A DNA stretch of 39,988 nt. Origin: Lactiplantibacillus dongliensis (lineage in GTDB: Bacteria > Bacillota > Bacilli > Lactobacillales > Lactobacillaceae). The stretch covers positions 1 through 39,988 of the forward strand of contig NZ_BJDK01000034.1 of the NCBI RefSeq assembly GCF_005405105.1, read 5' to 3'. Made by a program: the position numbers and the translations under genes. The notes under the pieces were generated by a model. It saw only the letters and a program-made list of their open reading frames with translations. It made no database searches and had not been told where the DNA came from. Of the stretch, positions 17,701 to 25,974 are shown piece after piece. Within the stretch, counting starts at the first letter, position 1. The number at the start of each line of letters is the position of its first letter.

Positions 17701-19950
17701 ATCAAATAAGCCAACTGATCCAGCAAGTAATTTACCGGCTTTAGTAACGTTACCAAGCTCACCGAATCCATGTAGTTTAGAAGTTAAGCGACTAAGGCCC
17801 TTAGTCTTTGAGCCATATTTTTCAACACGAGTAAGCTCTTTTGCTTCCTTGCCAACGCCTCCGCCTGCTGATTCTGTCACGTCTTCAATAGCGTTCTCTG
17901 CTTTGGACACTTTACCACTGCCAGTGCTTCCGCCAATGCTTGTATCAGCATTTTCTTGGCGGGCTCGACTATTACGATTAAGTGCGGCTGTTTCTTCATC
18001 AATAGCCGCTTTTTCCTTTTTCAAGCCAAATATTTCAGCAGCTTTTCCGAAAATATCCTTAAAGCCTTGAACGGTCCTCAGCCCTTTGTTGAAAGCCTTA
18101 AGCCCCTTACTAGCAACAAACCAAGTTGCAGCAAATTTAGCGAACGTGTCGGCATTACCACCGATCAGCTTAACAAATGGCTTCAATAGGAAATTAGCAA
18201 TTTTTAACGAATCAATCAGCGTCTTAAAACCAATTCCGCCTAAACTCTTAAGAGTTACCAATAAATCTTTGATTTCAGGAGCATTTCTGGCAATTGACTT
18301 TGAGGCATCAGTAACTCCCTTAGCCAATGAGTTCATCGCACGATTCATAGCTTGCGGGGCTGATTTAATACCGAACGCTTGTGCAAATGCCTTTGTAATC
18401 GTGTTGATTCCTTGGCTAGCAGATCGACCCACTTTAGTGAATTCTTTGTCCGTTCGCGGATCAGAAACCCATTTAGCCACCGCCGCATATAACGGATTCT
18501 TGGCCGTCATAATTGGCTTCTCCATATCACCTAATAACGCGGGCACACGTGCTTTGATAGTTCGTTCCATGCCCACCATCGTTTGCAGCATATTGTCAGC
18601 GGCCTTGTCATATTTACCAGATCCTAGTTGATTGAATGTTTTTTCAATATCATTAGCTGAAATTTGACCGGACTTTGCCATGGCAGCTAAATCTGCTACA
18701 GTGACTTTCTTTCCGTGATGAACTTGTGTTTCATACTTTGCCAATTGTTCCCGGAACATCGGGAAATATTGGCTAATTTGGTTAAGCATGCCGGCATTAG
18801 CCTTACCACGGGATAAACCGTTGACCATGTCTTGTGTAACTGCTTGAATTTGCTGACTGTTCAATCCAACGGCATCAGACATGTTTAACATCGATTTAGT
18901 TAGCTCATCAGATTCTTTTTTGCTGGAATGCAAATGATAGAACCCTTGTTCTAACTCATTAACAACGTCCACGGCCTGACCTGTCTTGACTGACAATTCA
19001 TTGATTGTTTTAACCATCGAATCAGATTTTTTTGCTGTCCCCGTCAAGGTTAGCCAAGTGGCCTGCATTTTTTGCTGTTCTTTTTCGTAATCAGCACCCG
19101 CTTTAACGGCATCACTAATATGATTAGTCAATGATTGCCATGCGTTGATGACGCCACTAGCCAATAAGTGTGCTCCGAATATCTTGCCAAACAAATGGTC
19201 AGCTTTTTCTGTCTTATGGTTAGCACGATCAGTAGCAGCAATCAACCGGTTAATTCCTGTCGGATGAAGTGCGTTATCTTGGCGCCGAACATCGGCTAGC
19301 TCCGTCTTAGTGTGAGCCAGCTTAGTGCCTAGTTCATTGACCCGAATGGACTGTTTGCGGTACTCATCAGAGCTTTTTCCGCTAGCTTCCGCCACCTGAT
19401 TAAGCCGCTGCTTTTCGATAGCCAGCTGTTTGTTCATGCCAGAATAAGATTCTTGTAGTCCCTTATGCTTAGCGGTAACTGCGTCAGCCGTACGCCCTTC
19501 GGCCTGTAGTCGTTCTACAAATGCTTTGCTGGCTTGCGTTGCCAATTGGGTACTACGCTGAACGTCAAGAACACCAGATTTAAAAAGTTCAGCAGACTTC
19601 TTAGCGCGTTCCTGTTGCGCCAACAAATTGCTAATCTCAGTTTTTGCTCGCTTAATCTGATTCTCATAGCGCACATAGGCTGAACGTCCCTTTTCGGTGT
19701 CCATATCTAGGCCCTTTTGTTGCTCTCGCAGTTTTTTAATAACTGCCTCTTGACCGGAGATGGCCCGTTTCGCATCAGCCACTTTGCCGGCATAAGCCTT
19801 CATGGCATCACCGCCTGACTTTATTTCAGTAAAGTTAGACTTCATAGCCGTCTTTAATAGCTTGGCTTCGTTGCGTATCTCCTTTAGGGAGCGTGTCATA
19901 CCGCCGTCATCAAGATCGATGCCAAACTTATATCCCTGAATTTCTTCCAC
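14725..19950 (-). CDS. Tape measure protein with NlpC/P60 and lytic transglycosylase-like domains
   Basis: The 1741 residues set tail length. Long helices fill the first 600 residues (coiled-coil phases with KRAISGQEAVIKKLREQQ) and about 840-1120, with Gly/Ala-rich hydrophobic segments (about 770-810) between. Near the C-terminus is an NlpC/P60 domain (about 1355-1450) with the nucleophile in DSFDCSGLVMYALK and the His in GKHVGVYAG. A lysozyme/transglycosylase-like domain follows (about 1535-1620, IIDAESGWRVNASNGQYQG). These would open the wall during DNA entry. GTG start, AGGAGG in place. At one residue per about 1.5 angstrom, the tail would be about 250 nm; this is an estimate. Confidence 0.93.
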   Translation of the reverse strand: MEEIQGYKFGIDLDDGGMTRSLKEIRNEAKLLKTAMKSNFTEIKSGGDAMKAYAGKVADAKRAISGQEAVIKKLREQQKGLDMDTEKGRSAYVRYENQIKRAKTEISNLLAQQERAKKSAELFKSGVLDVQRSTQLATQASKAFVERLQAEGRTADAVTAKHKGLQESYSGMNKQLAIEKQRLNQVAEASGKSSDEYRKQSIRVNELGTKLAHTKTELADVRRQDNALHPTGINRLIAATDRANHKTEKADHLFGKIFGAHLLASGVINAWQSLTNHISDAVKAGADYEKEQQKMQATWLTLTGTAKKSDSMVKTINELSVKTGQAVDVVNELEQGFYHLHSSKKESDELTKSMLNMSDAVGLNSQQIQAVTQDMVNGLSRGKANAGMLNQISQYFPMFREQLAKYETQVHHGKKVTVADLAAMAKSGQISANDIEKTFNQLGSGKYDKAADNMLQTMVGMERTIKARVPALLGDMEKPIMTAKNPLYAAVAKWVSDPRTDKEFTKVGRSASQGINTITKAFAQAFGIKSAPQAMNRAMNSLAKGVTDASKSIARNAPEIKDLLVTLKSLGGIGFKTLIDSLKIANFLLKPFVKLIGGNADTFAKFAATWFVASKGLKAFNKGLRTVQGFKDIFGKAAEIFGLKKEKAAIDEETAALNRNSRARQENADTSIGGSTGSGKVSKAENAIEDVTESAGGGVGKEAKELTRVEKYGSKTKGLSRLTSKLHGFGELGNVTKAGKLLAGSVGLFDVLNAGTDLIGTTKKTAGSHVGAAGGSLGGTAAGAAIGTMIAPGIGTAIGAGLGGLAGEGIGRKLGKAIQKGLSFQKIHVPKLSDGSAFDKLTKTAKSHYKGLVDQDTKNLKLLYKNGDITKSEYQKRLAIIQKSESKMTRLSSMSEKDRNAISKYYAQSRQSLTEKWNRKILADQKKYGKNSKEVAKDEVAKKKALQKQELKFATSVTAKEARLHTTLDGKIKLSANKQESIIKKLTKEKGKLSKKQLEQALIDSNKERKTVSANANKQYKTSVRAAYKKYYETVKAAKDEYKGNSSYAKKQRAAIEKHAHAQRDHAIAAAEKQRHGTVKKADDQYNKTVDYAHKQNKGVTKQSANQYQNTKKNNRKTKDNYYSTWHGIWKTVGNWVGKLIGGLNKGAVKGQNQVFKQYGGTNTLAPITASYYATGTGLLGGLRRAITKPTLAVLNDGHDSPETGNQEAVLHPDGGAELIHGSNTMKVLEPGAEVLNASETKLMSQLGLMHFASGTGFLSGLFKSVGKVGSFFKNAFGSLKDKLKAITGFTSNATKSFNSTFNPDFSGLKGGVAKGYAHIANHKIKNQGQKWWSAAWNVINGAANASGGDATGLLAAVEKYGKGHRYVLGAAGPDSFDCSGLVMYALKHAFGINYPHFSGAQYDKSHPISRESAQSGDLVFWGPGKHVGVYAGANKYYSAFSPSAHPNIGMYSISGSVPGYSPMFASVKGLSRKGNGPKNEKQSKGLLGFAQKQLKSSGVLKWVKKFLEPLADAASGSAAGDSPAPKGSHKHWLEQAGIPKSWFNSISEIIDAESGWRVNASNGQYQGIPQTTVANLRAAGSDWRTNPITQLKAMKKYISGRYGNANKALAFRRVHNWYANGGLSQKEKLAHISEGNMPEMVIPLSKLKSSRGYELLGKTAAIMAKRDHLEVQSSNDNKSSDKLMDKLDQVIGLMQSLLVGQQNPTPAVVSANDIYSGYNQVKTKKSLSKNLGRGYVNGIQ

Positions 19951-19966
19951 CGTTGCTCCTCCTTTC

Positions 19967-20559
19967 CTACATGTTTCCTGGAGTGATTCCTAACCTCTTA
20001 AGCATTTCCATTGGGTCTTCTGGCCGTTCGTCAGGATCGCGGGCTTGAAGAATTTCTTGCATCCGATGGAAATTAGCATCGTCGAACTCATCAGGGGACA
20101 TTCCCTTATTGATCATCAGTTGCTGCGCATAGTAATCAAAGTCTTCAATTTGATTTTCTAACTCTCGGATGCGTTTTCGCCGTCTGATTTTGGGTCCGGT
20201 TCGTCCTCCTTGTCTGTATCTTCGGCATTCGGGTTAATGTCCGACAAAGCGTATTGCAAACGACCTGAGAGCTCGCCAATTTCATCATTGGTTAAATCTT
20301 CCAATCGATCTTGTTGCTTTTTGTTAAGGCCTAAAGTGGTTGTCAAAAATTCTTCTGTCTTATCTAATAATTCGATTGCTTGATCATGTTCTTTTTGCAA
20401 ATCATCAAACGTTTGTAGCTCTTTGCCTTCGCTTGAAAACGCTTTGGCTTGAATGAGTTGTAAGTTCCAAATCTTGCGCATATTACGATTGCTAGGCTTG
20501 ATTTTTTTCGTTTCGCTTAGTCCAATTTCAGGAGCTGAAAATTCAATGTATTCAATCAT
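19967..20559 (-). CDS. Tail assembly chaperone gpGT (-1 frameshift fusion)
   Basis: The second reading frame, without a start of its own, overlaps the end of gpG and runs to TAG at 19967-19969. After slipping at 20188-20194 the ribosome adds 73 residues (IRRRKRIRELENQIEDFDYYAQQL...), giving a 197-residue fusion. As for lambda gpG/gpGT, both proteins together load tape measure and major tail protein; gpT binds the tail tube subunit. The gene ends 17 bp before the tape measure, the expected place. Confidence 0.88.
20158..20559 (-). CDS. Tail assembly chaperone gpG
   Basis: The 133-residue protein (MIEYIEFSAPEIGLSETKKIKPSNRNMRKIWNLQL) is a phage tail assembly chaperone lying between major tail protein and tape measure. 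It is largely helical with an acidic C-terminus (DTDKEDEPDPKSDGENASES). It is made in excess, bound to the tape measure. ATG follows AAAGGAAA. The frame contains a heptanucleotide shift site eleven codons before its stop, counting the stop. Confidence 0.88.
   Translation of the reverse strand: MIEYIEFSAPEIGLSETKKIKPSNRNMRKIWNLQLIQAKAFSSEGKELQTFDDLQKEHDQAIELLDKTEEFLTTTLGLNKKQQDRLEDLTNDEIGELSGRLQYALSDINPNAEDTDKEDEPDPKSDGENASES
20188..20194 (-). promoter_or_regulatory. -1 programmed frameshift site
   Basis: On the coding strand the sequence is C CCA AAA, a canonical X XXY YYZ slippery heptamer in the gpG frame (codons 123-124, Pro-Lys). A -1 tandem slip places the ribosome in the gpT frame, which is open for 75 codons counting from CCC. 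No obvious pseudoknot was worked out downstream. Confidence 0.88.
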
Positions 20560-20578
20560 AAATATTTCCTTTCATAAT

Positions 20579-20622
20579 AAAAAAGCCGCCCCATTCGGTA
20601 TTGTTAGCTTTCTTAGGCGACT
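20579..20622 (-). terminator. Intergenic attenuator/terminator between major tail protein and gpG
   Basis: On the minus strand AGTCGCC and GGCGGCT form a 7-bp stem with one G-T pair, followed by six T. It lies after the highly expressed major tail gene and probably lowers transcription of the tail genes beyond it. Confidence 0.7.
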
Positions 20623-20677
20623 ACTATTTAGTTAATTAGCATTAACAGTTGCATGTTTTGAATCCGTGCTAACTGAA

Positions 20678-21301
20678 TTAACCTTTGGCTGGACTGCTCG
20701 CCGGTGTTACACCAAAAATTTCTTGATCAATAACACTTTGATCAAACCCTGTCTCACCATCGTAGTAAATTTTGCCAACGTGATTGTTGTCATTAGCAAA
20801 TGGCGTGAAGGTGAGTGCGTCGTTGACTCGTGTTTCGTTTTCGTTGTTAGTCCCTAGTGATAAATCACCAGCAGTGACGTATCCGTCGTAGAATCCGAAG
20901 TGAATACCACCACCAGCAACTGTTTCTGAAACGATTTCTACCGCTACATCGACTGGGTGGCCTTCAAGATCGTAACCACCCTTGCCATCAGCTTCCCGTC
21001 CTAAAATAGCTGCAAGCACATCATGAGCCAAGAAGTTAATTGTCAATGCAACACTTGGTTGAGCCTTACCGACTGAAATATCGGCAACAGAGTTGTTCCC
21101 CCAAATGCGGGTAACAGAAGGTGCCAGCCCGGATAGGGCCGCACTAGCAACACCACCATCTGTAGACGTCGTAACCTTGTAAATGCCATTAGCATCAGCA
21201 CCTGGAATCCCAGAAGTTAACGCTTTGCCAGTCGTAGCATCTAATAATGCAAAGCGAGCATAGGAAACACCTACATACCCGCCGTCTTTTGCTTTTGCCA
21301 T
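20678..21301 (-). CDS. Major tail protein
   Basis: The 207-residue protein forms the tail tube by stacked hexamers. It matches the phi13-type major tail protein pattern (GGYVGVSYARFALLDATTGK, GLAPSVTRIWGNN, ALTINFLAHDVLAAILGRE, FTPFANDNNHVGKIYYDGETGFDQ). The start has AGGAGAG eight bases upstream. Upstream is the tail terminator gene, downstream a terminator and gpG, the standard siphophage order. No extra Ig-like domain is present, the protein being near the basic size. Confidence 0.9.
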   Translation of the reverse strand: MAKAKDGGYVGVSYARFALLDATTGKALTSGIPGADANGIYKVTTSTDGGVASAALSGLAPSVTRIWGNNSVADISVGKAQPSVALTINFLAHDVLAAILGREADGKGGYDLEGHPVDVAVEIVSETVAGGGIHFGFYDGYVTAGDLSLGTNNENETRVNDALTFTPFANDNNHVGKIYYDGETGFDQSVIDQEIFGVTPASSPAKG

Positions 21302-21317
21302 GTTAAATATCTCTCCT

Positions 21318-21692
21318 TTATTTTTTGTGATTGAATTTTAAAGTTGCCATCAATTGACCATCATCTGGGGTCAAAATATGACCATTATCGCTAAAACAGT
21401 AATAACGATCTGAACGCATTACTTGTTTTAACTGATTTTCTAAGTCGCCCATATCACCGGCATAATCTTTCGGATAGTAAATTTGAATCTGAGCTTGCTG
21501 CTGTAGATAGGTAGCCTCATTGTCACCATATCCAGATTCATTGTTTGAGATTTCTGTAATTAAAAAGACGGGCTTATCGTCCGTCCAATCATTGGCTTTA
21601 ATTCCGAATGTATTAATCTGGTCACTACTAACGTTTGGCAACTTTTCAATAGAGTTAACAATTACCTGACGAATCTCACTGGCTAACGTCAC
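21318..21692 (-). CDS. Tail terminator protein (DUF806 type)
   Basis: The 124-residue protein (ASEIRQVIVNSIEKLPNV, VFLITEISNNESGYGDN, QAQIQIYYPKDY) has the alpha/beta pattern of DUF806/tail completion proteins, which cap the tail and join it to the head. GTG start at 21692 overlaps the preceding stop by GTGA, with AAGGTG upstream. Position between the gp10-like protein and the major tail protein is the one expected. Confidence 0.8.
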   Translation of the reverse strand: MTLASEIRQVIVNSIEKLPNVSSDQINTFGIKANDWTDDKPVFLITEISNNESGYGDNEATYLQQQAQIQIYYPKDYAGDMGDLENQLKQVMRSDRYYCFSDNGHILTPDDGQLMATLKFNHKK

Positions 21693-22135
21693 TGGATATG
21701 CACCTTCTTATCCATCGTTGCTTTTAACGAATCAGCTACAGCCTTGCCAACTTCTCCTTTAGCTTCACGTTGCGTTGCTTCCCAAAAATGCTTTCCTGCT
21801 ACAGGATCATAATTTGATTGCTTAGCACGGCCTCCTGGTGGCTTCGGAATCCAACCATCATTGATGATTCTAGCCACGTAACCCTTCATGCTTTTCTTAG
21901 TAAAACCAACATCGACCGACCCATTCGCATGTTCCACATTAATCAGGGAATCGCGCAGATGAGCTGTTTCTCCCTTACGCAAATTAAATCGATAAGGAAC
22001 TTTGGGCTTCATAATTTGGGCGAATTTTTTTGCCCCAGCTTTGTTGGCTTGAAACCGTTCTTCACGCCCAAACCCATCTGCAAGATCGTCTAGCAATTGG
22101 TCAAAAGATGTTTCATTGCTAATGTGACTAGCCAT
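21689..22135 (-). CDS. HK97 gp10-like head-tail protein
   Basis: The 148-residue protein carries the HK97-gp10 signature: repeated helices, VPYRFNLRKGETAHLRDSLINV, a beta turn of GSVDVGFTKKSMKGYVARIINDG, and HFWEATQREAKGEV. This family forms part of the neck between head closure and tail. It starts inside the last codons of the upstream gene and ends with a 4-bp overlap with the tail terminator. Confidence 0.83.
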   Translation of the reverse strand: MASHISNETSFDQLLDDLADGFGREERFQANKAGAKKFAQIMKPKVPYRFNLRKGETAHLRDSLINVEHANGSVDVGFTKKSMKGYVARIINDGWIPKPPGGRAKQSNYDPVAGKHFWEATQREAKGEVGKAVADSLKATMDKKVHIQ

Positions 22136-22484
22136 GCTTAGTCACCACCAGATGGCACGTGATTAGGTCAAAGCCCTCGTTTTGTAATCCGTCATCCGCC
22201 GCTATACTGTCAATCTTGTACAGATCCGATCCACGCTGAACTTGCAACGCCTCGTTAACGGCCGGATTATGGCGAATAAAAAAGACCACTGCATTAGTGA
22301 TCCCAGCTCCGGCTATGGTTAATTGCTGCTGCACATTCAACGACCACTGGCCCGCCCAACAGCTAAAATCTGCTGAAAATTGTTGAATTGGCGTGCCAGT
22401 ATTCGGGTTAATCTCGCCAGTATCGGCATCATGGCCAAAAGCGATACGGAAAGTCATTCGTGAAGGATTAATTGCTTTGGTCAT
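22128..22484 (-). CDS. Phage head closure protein (SPP1 gp16-like)
   Basis: The 118-residue beta-rich protein (FRIAFGHDADTGEINPNTG, FSCWAGQWSLNVQQQ, VVFFIRHNPAVNEALQVQRG, LYKIDSIAADDG) has the SPP1 gp16/head-tail adaptor pattern. It closes the connector after packaging. The ATG has GGAGGCG nine bases upstream and overlaps the connector gene by 17 bp. Confidence 0.83.
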   Translation of the reverse strand: MTKAINPSRMTFRIAFGHDADTGEINPNTGTPIQQFSADFSCWAGQWSLNVQQQLTIAGAGITNAVVFFIRHNPAVNEALQVQRGSDLYKIDSIAADDGLQNEGFDLITCHLVVTKHG

Positions 22485-22794
22485 CAGTGATCGCCTCCAT
22501 TTTCAGATCATAGAGCCCTCTCAGTTGCCCAATGATCGAATCAACCGGTAGATTAATGCTAATTGCTGTGGTCGGAACCAAAGAGCTGCGGTAGTTATAG
22601 TAGGCCGAGGCCAATGCCAGCACAGCTGTATTAAACAAATCAACCACACTGGCATCATCATAAAAGCTGTCTGATTCCGTCCCAACTGCTTGTGTGATAT
22701 AGCTTTTTGCAGTATTTAAATATCCGGTCAGAAGTTGATCATCGGCATCACCATCTAGGCGTAGCGATAGTTTGAGTTCATCTAGTGTTGGCAT
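22468..22794 (-). CDS. Head-tail connector protein (gp6-like)
   Basis: The 108-residue helical protein (LDELKLSLRLDGDADDQLLTGYLNTAKSYI...FNTAVLALASAYYNYR) matches the gp6-like connector family that forms a ring beneath the portal. ATG has AAGGAGGTGG upstream. It follows the capsid gene, as in HK97-type phages. Confidence 0.87.
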   Translation of the reverse strand: MPTLDELKLSLRLDGDADDQLLTGYLNTAKSYITQAVGTESDSFYDDASVVDLFNTAVLALASAYYNYRSSLVPTTAISINLPVDSIIGQLRGLYDLKMEAITDDQSN

Positions 22795-22816
22795 TTAACC
22801 ACCTCCTTACTAATTA

Positions 22817-24046
22817 TTACTTACCAGGTGTGGTTGTAGAACCTGCTGCAAAGTTCGCTGGTTGGTCAGCAATCGCCGCAAACGAACCAGCAACAAAAGC
22901 TTCGGTATCCGTTGGTTCAACGTCAAACCGATCAATTACACGAATCTTAGTTTGATCGGTTTCAAAAGCACCGCCACCAATGTTGGTCGTCAGCAAGGAC
23001 ATGTTTTCCCGATCAAACAACGTCACGGCTTGTGATAGATCACCATAATACAGTGGGTAAGCTGGTGCAGAAGTCGTACCAGCGTTTGGCAACCACTTGT
23101 CGGCCACTTCAACAATGCGCTTTCCACGAATTAAATAGCGATCGGGTTGTGTTGGGTCTGGCTGCAATAAATAACGGCCCATTGCGTCCTTAACTTCTGA
23201 CAGCACATTTAAGCCGGACGTATTCGTCATCAATAATGAAGTAGACTTGATAGCTGGATCAACGGCCGTGTTGATCATCGTAATGATGTCATCAAACTTA
23301 GCTAAAGTCGGCTTCTTTGGCGCCTTGTTCATTACTTCAACAATCTTAGCGTTGCGAGTAACTACAACCTTCTTAGCAATCCATTGAGACAGCCAAGCCA
23401 AAATGTTGTCAGCTGTATCCTTTAGTAACGAATTAGTGGCAGTGGTAATACCAGCATACCGATGGATCGTGTATTTGATAATGGATAGCTTAGGATCATC
23501 ATTATCACCAATGGTAGCCGTTTCATCATCTAAATCAGCTAAAGGAGTCACGTCAGTCCACTTTTCGTAAACTCGTGACCCAGTTTGAGTTGTAACGGCT
23601 TCTCGATTAACATACTGTTGCAATGAATCATATTGGCGAACCAACGTATTAATTGCTGTTTGAATATCTTGAGGAATAGTCAAACCAATTGCGTTTCCAG
23701 CTGCGTCAGTAGAAGAAGTTACCAAGTTCATAACTTTCGGGTCACCTTTAATCATGCCTTGGAAGTTCTTAATGAACTCAGCTTTGATGTCTTTTTCATT
23801 ATCATCAAGTGGGGCCTTATCCTTATCATCCATATTGGCAATTTCTTGGGCCTTGCGTTCTTCTTCCAATTGTTCATGTAAAGCATCACGCCGGGCAACC
23901 GCATTGTCGCGATCTTGTTTCATTGCTTTAAATTTGTCTTGATCAAAGCTGTCGTCAAGGACAGCTGCGTTTAACTTGTCGTTTAAATCTGATACCTTTT
24001 GCCCTTGGGCAATCCAAGCATCATTCATAGTGTTAATATTAGCCAT
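22817..24046 (-). CDS. Major capsid protein, HK97 family
   Basis: The 409-residue precursor has a helical N-terminal scaffolding/delta region (about 1-105; NAAVLDDSFDQDKFKAMKQD, LHEQLEEERKAQEIANM) expected to be cut by the upstream protease. The HK97-fold domain follows: AIGLTIPQDIQTAINTLVRQYDSLQQYV, VEVADKWLPNAG, YYGDLSQAVTLFDREN, FVAGSFAAI. ATG with AAGGAGG. It is coupled to the protease gene (shared base at 24046), which fits co-assembly. Confidence 0.95.
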   Translation of the reverse strand: MANINTMNDAWIAQGQKVSDLNDKLNAAVLDDSFDQDKFKAMKQDRDNAVARRDALHEQLEEERKAQEIANMDDKDKAPLDDNEKDIKAEFIKNFQGMIKGDPKVMNLVTSSTDAAGNAIGLTIPQDIQTAINTLVRQYDSLQQYVNREAVTTQTGSRVYEKWTDVTPLADLDDETATIGDNDDPKLSIIKYTIHRYAGITTATNSLLKDTADNILAWLSQWIAKKVVVTRNAKIVEVMNKAPKKPTLAKFDDIITMINTAVDPAIKSTSLLMTNTSGLNVLSEVKDAMGRYLLQPDPTQPDRYLIRGKRIVEVADKWLPNAGTTSAPAYPLYYGDLSQAVTLFDRENMSLLTTNIGGGAFETDQTKIRVIDRFDVEPTDTEAFVAGSFAAIADQPANFAAGSTTTPGK

Positions 24047-24804
24047 TAGTTGGCCTCCTTTTTATTTTTTCCAAATAAAATAGCCAATTTGCTGTTTCGT
24101 AATTCAGCAGATTGACTATTAGCAGTATTTTCTTCTTTAGACGGTTTAGTTTTATCCTTATCCGCCTTGTAAATAAGATTCATTAGCTTATTAACTGCAG
24201 ATTTAGGTGGAATATGTGAAATAGCATTCACCGGTTGCAATTGTTGATCATTAGCAAACATAATTTCGTCAGCGAAGCCCTTATCAACGGCATCACTAGC
24301 AGTTAACCATGTTTCATTTGCCATTAGCTGTAGCAAGTCAGCTTGATCCATGCCAGTTTTAGCTTGATAAGCACTGGCAATTGATTGATCAATGCCATTT
24401 AAAATACTGGCTTTATGCTCCAGATCGTCAGCATTACCAGCTGGTTGTGACCAAGCCTTATGGATCATAATCTGAGCAGTTGGTGAAATGTTGATGTGAT
24501 CGCCAGCCATAGCAACCACGCTTGCCGCACTAGCGGCTAAGCCTTGAATATTAACTGTTACATTGCCAGCATAGTTCTTTAGCATGGTGTAAATTTCACT
24601 AGCTGCAAAAACATCGCCACCATTGGAAGCAATGTCAACTTCAAGTTCTTCATCGTCACCATCGTCATCGTCAGTGTCGCCGTCATCATTTAAAATGTCA
24701 GCAACACCCGAAGGTGATACTGCTGGCATTCCGAAGAACTGATAGAAACTGGCTGTTTGATCATCAACAATATCGCCTTTAATCATCACTTTCTTTGTCA
24801 TCAT
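24046..24804 (-). CDS. Capsid maturation protease, ClpP-like (S14)
   Basis: The roughly 252-residue protease processes the capsid delta domain. Residues around GGDVFAASEIY, GLAASAASVVAMAG (catalytic Ser) and QIMIHKAW (catalytic His) show the ClpP fold. ATG at 24804 follows AAGGAGGTGATA; ATG at 24801 is an alternative. An unusual acidic insertion (DDGDTDDDDGDDEELEVD) lies just before the glycine-rich strand. The C-terminal 70 residues are charged and may hold the protease in the prohead. Confidence 0.92.
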   Translation of the reverse strand: MMTKKVMIKGDIVDDQTASFYQFFGMPAVSPSGVADILNDDGDTDDDDGDDEELEVDIASNGGDVFAASEIYTMLKNYAGNVTVNIQGLAASAASVVAMAGDHINISPTAQIMIHKAWSQPAGNADDLEHKASILNGIDQSIASAYQAKTGMDQADLLQLMANETWLTASDAVDKGFADEIMFANDQQLQPVNAISHIPPKSAVNKLMNLIYKADKDKTKPSKEENTANSQSAELRNSKLAILFGKNKKEAN

Positions 24805-25972
24805 TATCACCTCCTTTTCCCGATTGAATTACAACTTGTTGTGTCGTTGGATTCTTAGCATCAGGCATTTCATCTGGAAAATAACCAGTCTGCTGTAGTA
24901 ACCAAGTTGCTTGATTATTAGCAATTGTGCCATCTTTAGCTAGCCCTGATAGGACAGCTGCGAATGAGTCTCCCAATGGGTCTACAGCAGTCCGTATATT
25001 GGCCGTAATCTTAGCATTAAGCTTATTATCCAGCTCAGCTAAAATCGCCTGTAAATAGCGATTAAGGGCATTGGTGTACATGCCTTTGATTTGGTCGATA
25101 TTACTTTGCTGGTCGCCTTGGCCGTTTAAATAGCTATCAGGAATGCCGAAAACTTTAGCAATTTGCTTACTCGTCCAATCTGTTTGGCTTAACAGCTTAG
25201 TAACATCGGCTTTCATTTCTAGTGGCTTGTAATCTTCAAGTTGATCAATAACTACTGGGCCGCCGTTTGACTTGTTCACCTGTTTCATGAAGTTACGTGA
25301 ACGGCTGGCCTTCATCTTCTCACTCAGCAGCCCACCGTGCTGAATAGATAGGACGCCAGGAGCACTAATTGAACGCGCTAATGCAGCCAACGTTAAACTG
25401 TTAGACGAACTCTTGACTTGTAACTCACTCGATAATGCTTTTAATGGACTGTTACCTGTCATACCGCCATCGGTACTAGCCCAGCGAATATGAATCATGT
25501 CAGACTGTGGTACATATTGAAGAACGCCCAAATTAGGCTCGTCAAAGGTAACTGTATAGGTTAAACCACTGCCATCATCTAATAAGTAGGTTTGCACTTG
25601 GCTAGGTCGTAAATATTCCCAGCGCAAATCTAAACCGTTAGGATTACGCCAGCGATATGCAAAACATTCACCACCCAATAACAATTGTGAATACATAGAC
25701 TGCCAAAATGTGTGACCGTTAGCTGTCGTGCTAGGATTGTTTAGAATCCCTTGCGCTCGTGGCATATTGGCCATTAATTGCACCGTAGCTAAGTCTCCAG
25801 ATATTTGATTAACTGCTGAATAAATATCTGAATTTTCCAAAGCATCTTTGGCACTAACATACTCATTATTGCCAGTTGGTGACAAAAAATTAACGATATT
25901 ATCGTCTTCTACTGGCACGCTTTGAATACTAACTGAATTATTTATTGCCGTTGGTGGTTCAAAAAAGGGCAT
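24779..25972 (-). CDS. Portal protein, HK97 family
   Basis: The 397-residue protein forms the dodecameric portal vertex. Characteristic parts: SDIYSAVNQISGDLATVQLMAN, ANGHTFWQSMYSQLLLGGECFAYRWRNPNG, MIHIRWASTDGGMTGNSPLKAL, and the wing/stem helices AKVFGIPDSYLNGQGDQQSNIDQIKGMY. AGGAGG lies before the ATG. The 3' end overlaps the protease start. The first 30 residues are probably disordered. Confidence 0.93.
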   Translation of the reverse strand: MPFFEPPTAINNSVSIQSVPVEDDNIVNFLSPTGNNEYVSAKDALENSDIYSAVNQISGDLATVQLMANMPRAQGILNNPSTTANGHTFWQSMYSQLLLGGECFAYRWRNPNGLDLRWEYLRPSQVQTYLLDDGSGLTYTVTFDEPNLGVLQYVPQSDMIHIRWASTDGGMTGNSPLKALSSELQVKSSSNSLTLAALARSISAPGVLSIQHGGLLSEKMKASRSRNFMKQVNKSNGGPVVIDQLEDYKPLEMKADVTKLLSQTDWTSKQIAKVFGIPDSYLNGQGDQQSNIDQIKGMYTNALNRYLQAILAELDNKLNAKITANIRTAVDPLGDSFAAVLSGLAKDGTIANNQATWLLQQTGYFPDEMPDAKNPTTQQVVIQSGKGGDNDDKESDD

Positions 25973-25974
25973 TA

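Noticed and set aside
17498-18070. 190-codon plus-strand frame rich in Pro and Ala within the tape measure gene
   Set aside because: Antisense of the Gly/Ala-rich region; no start signal, and codon use is that of a shadow.
18086-18631. 181-codon plus-strand frame in the tape measure gene
   Set aside because: Antisense shadow with no ribosome site and no recognisable domain, fully inside a well-supported gene.
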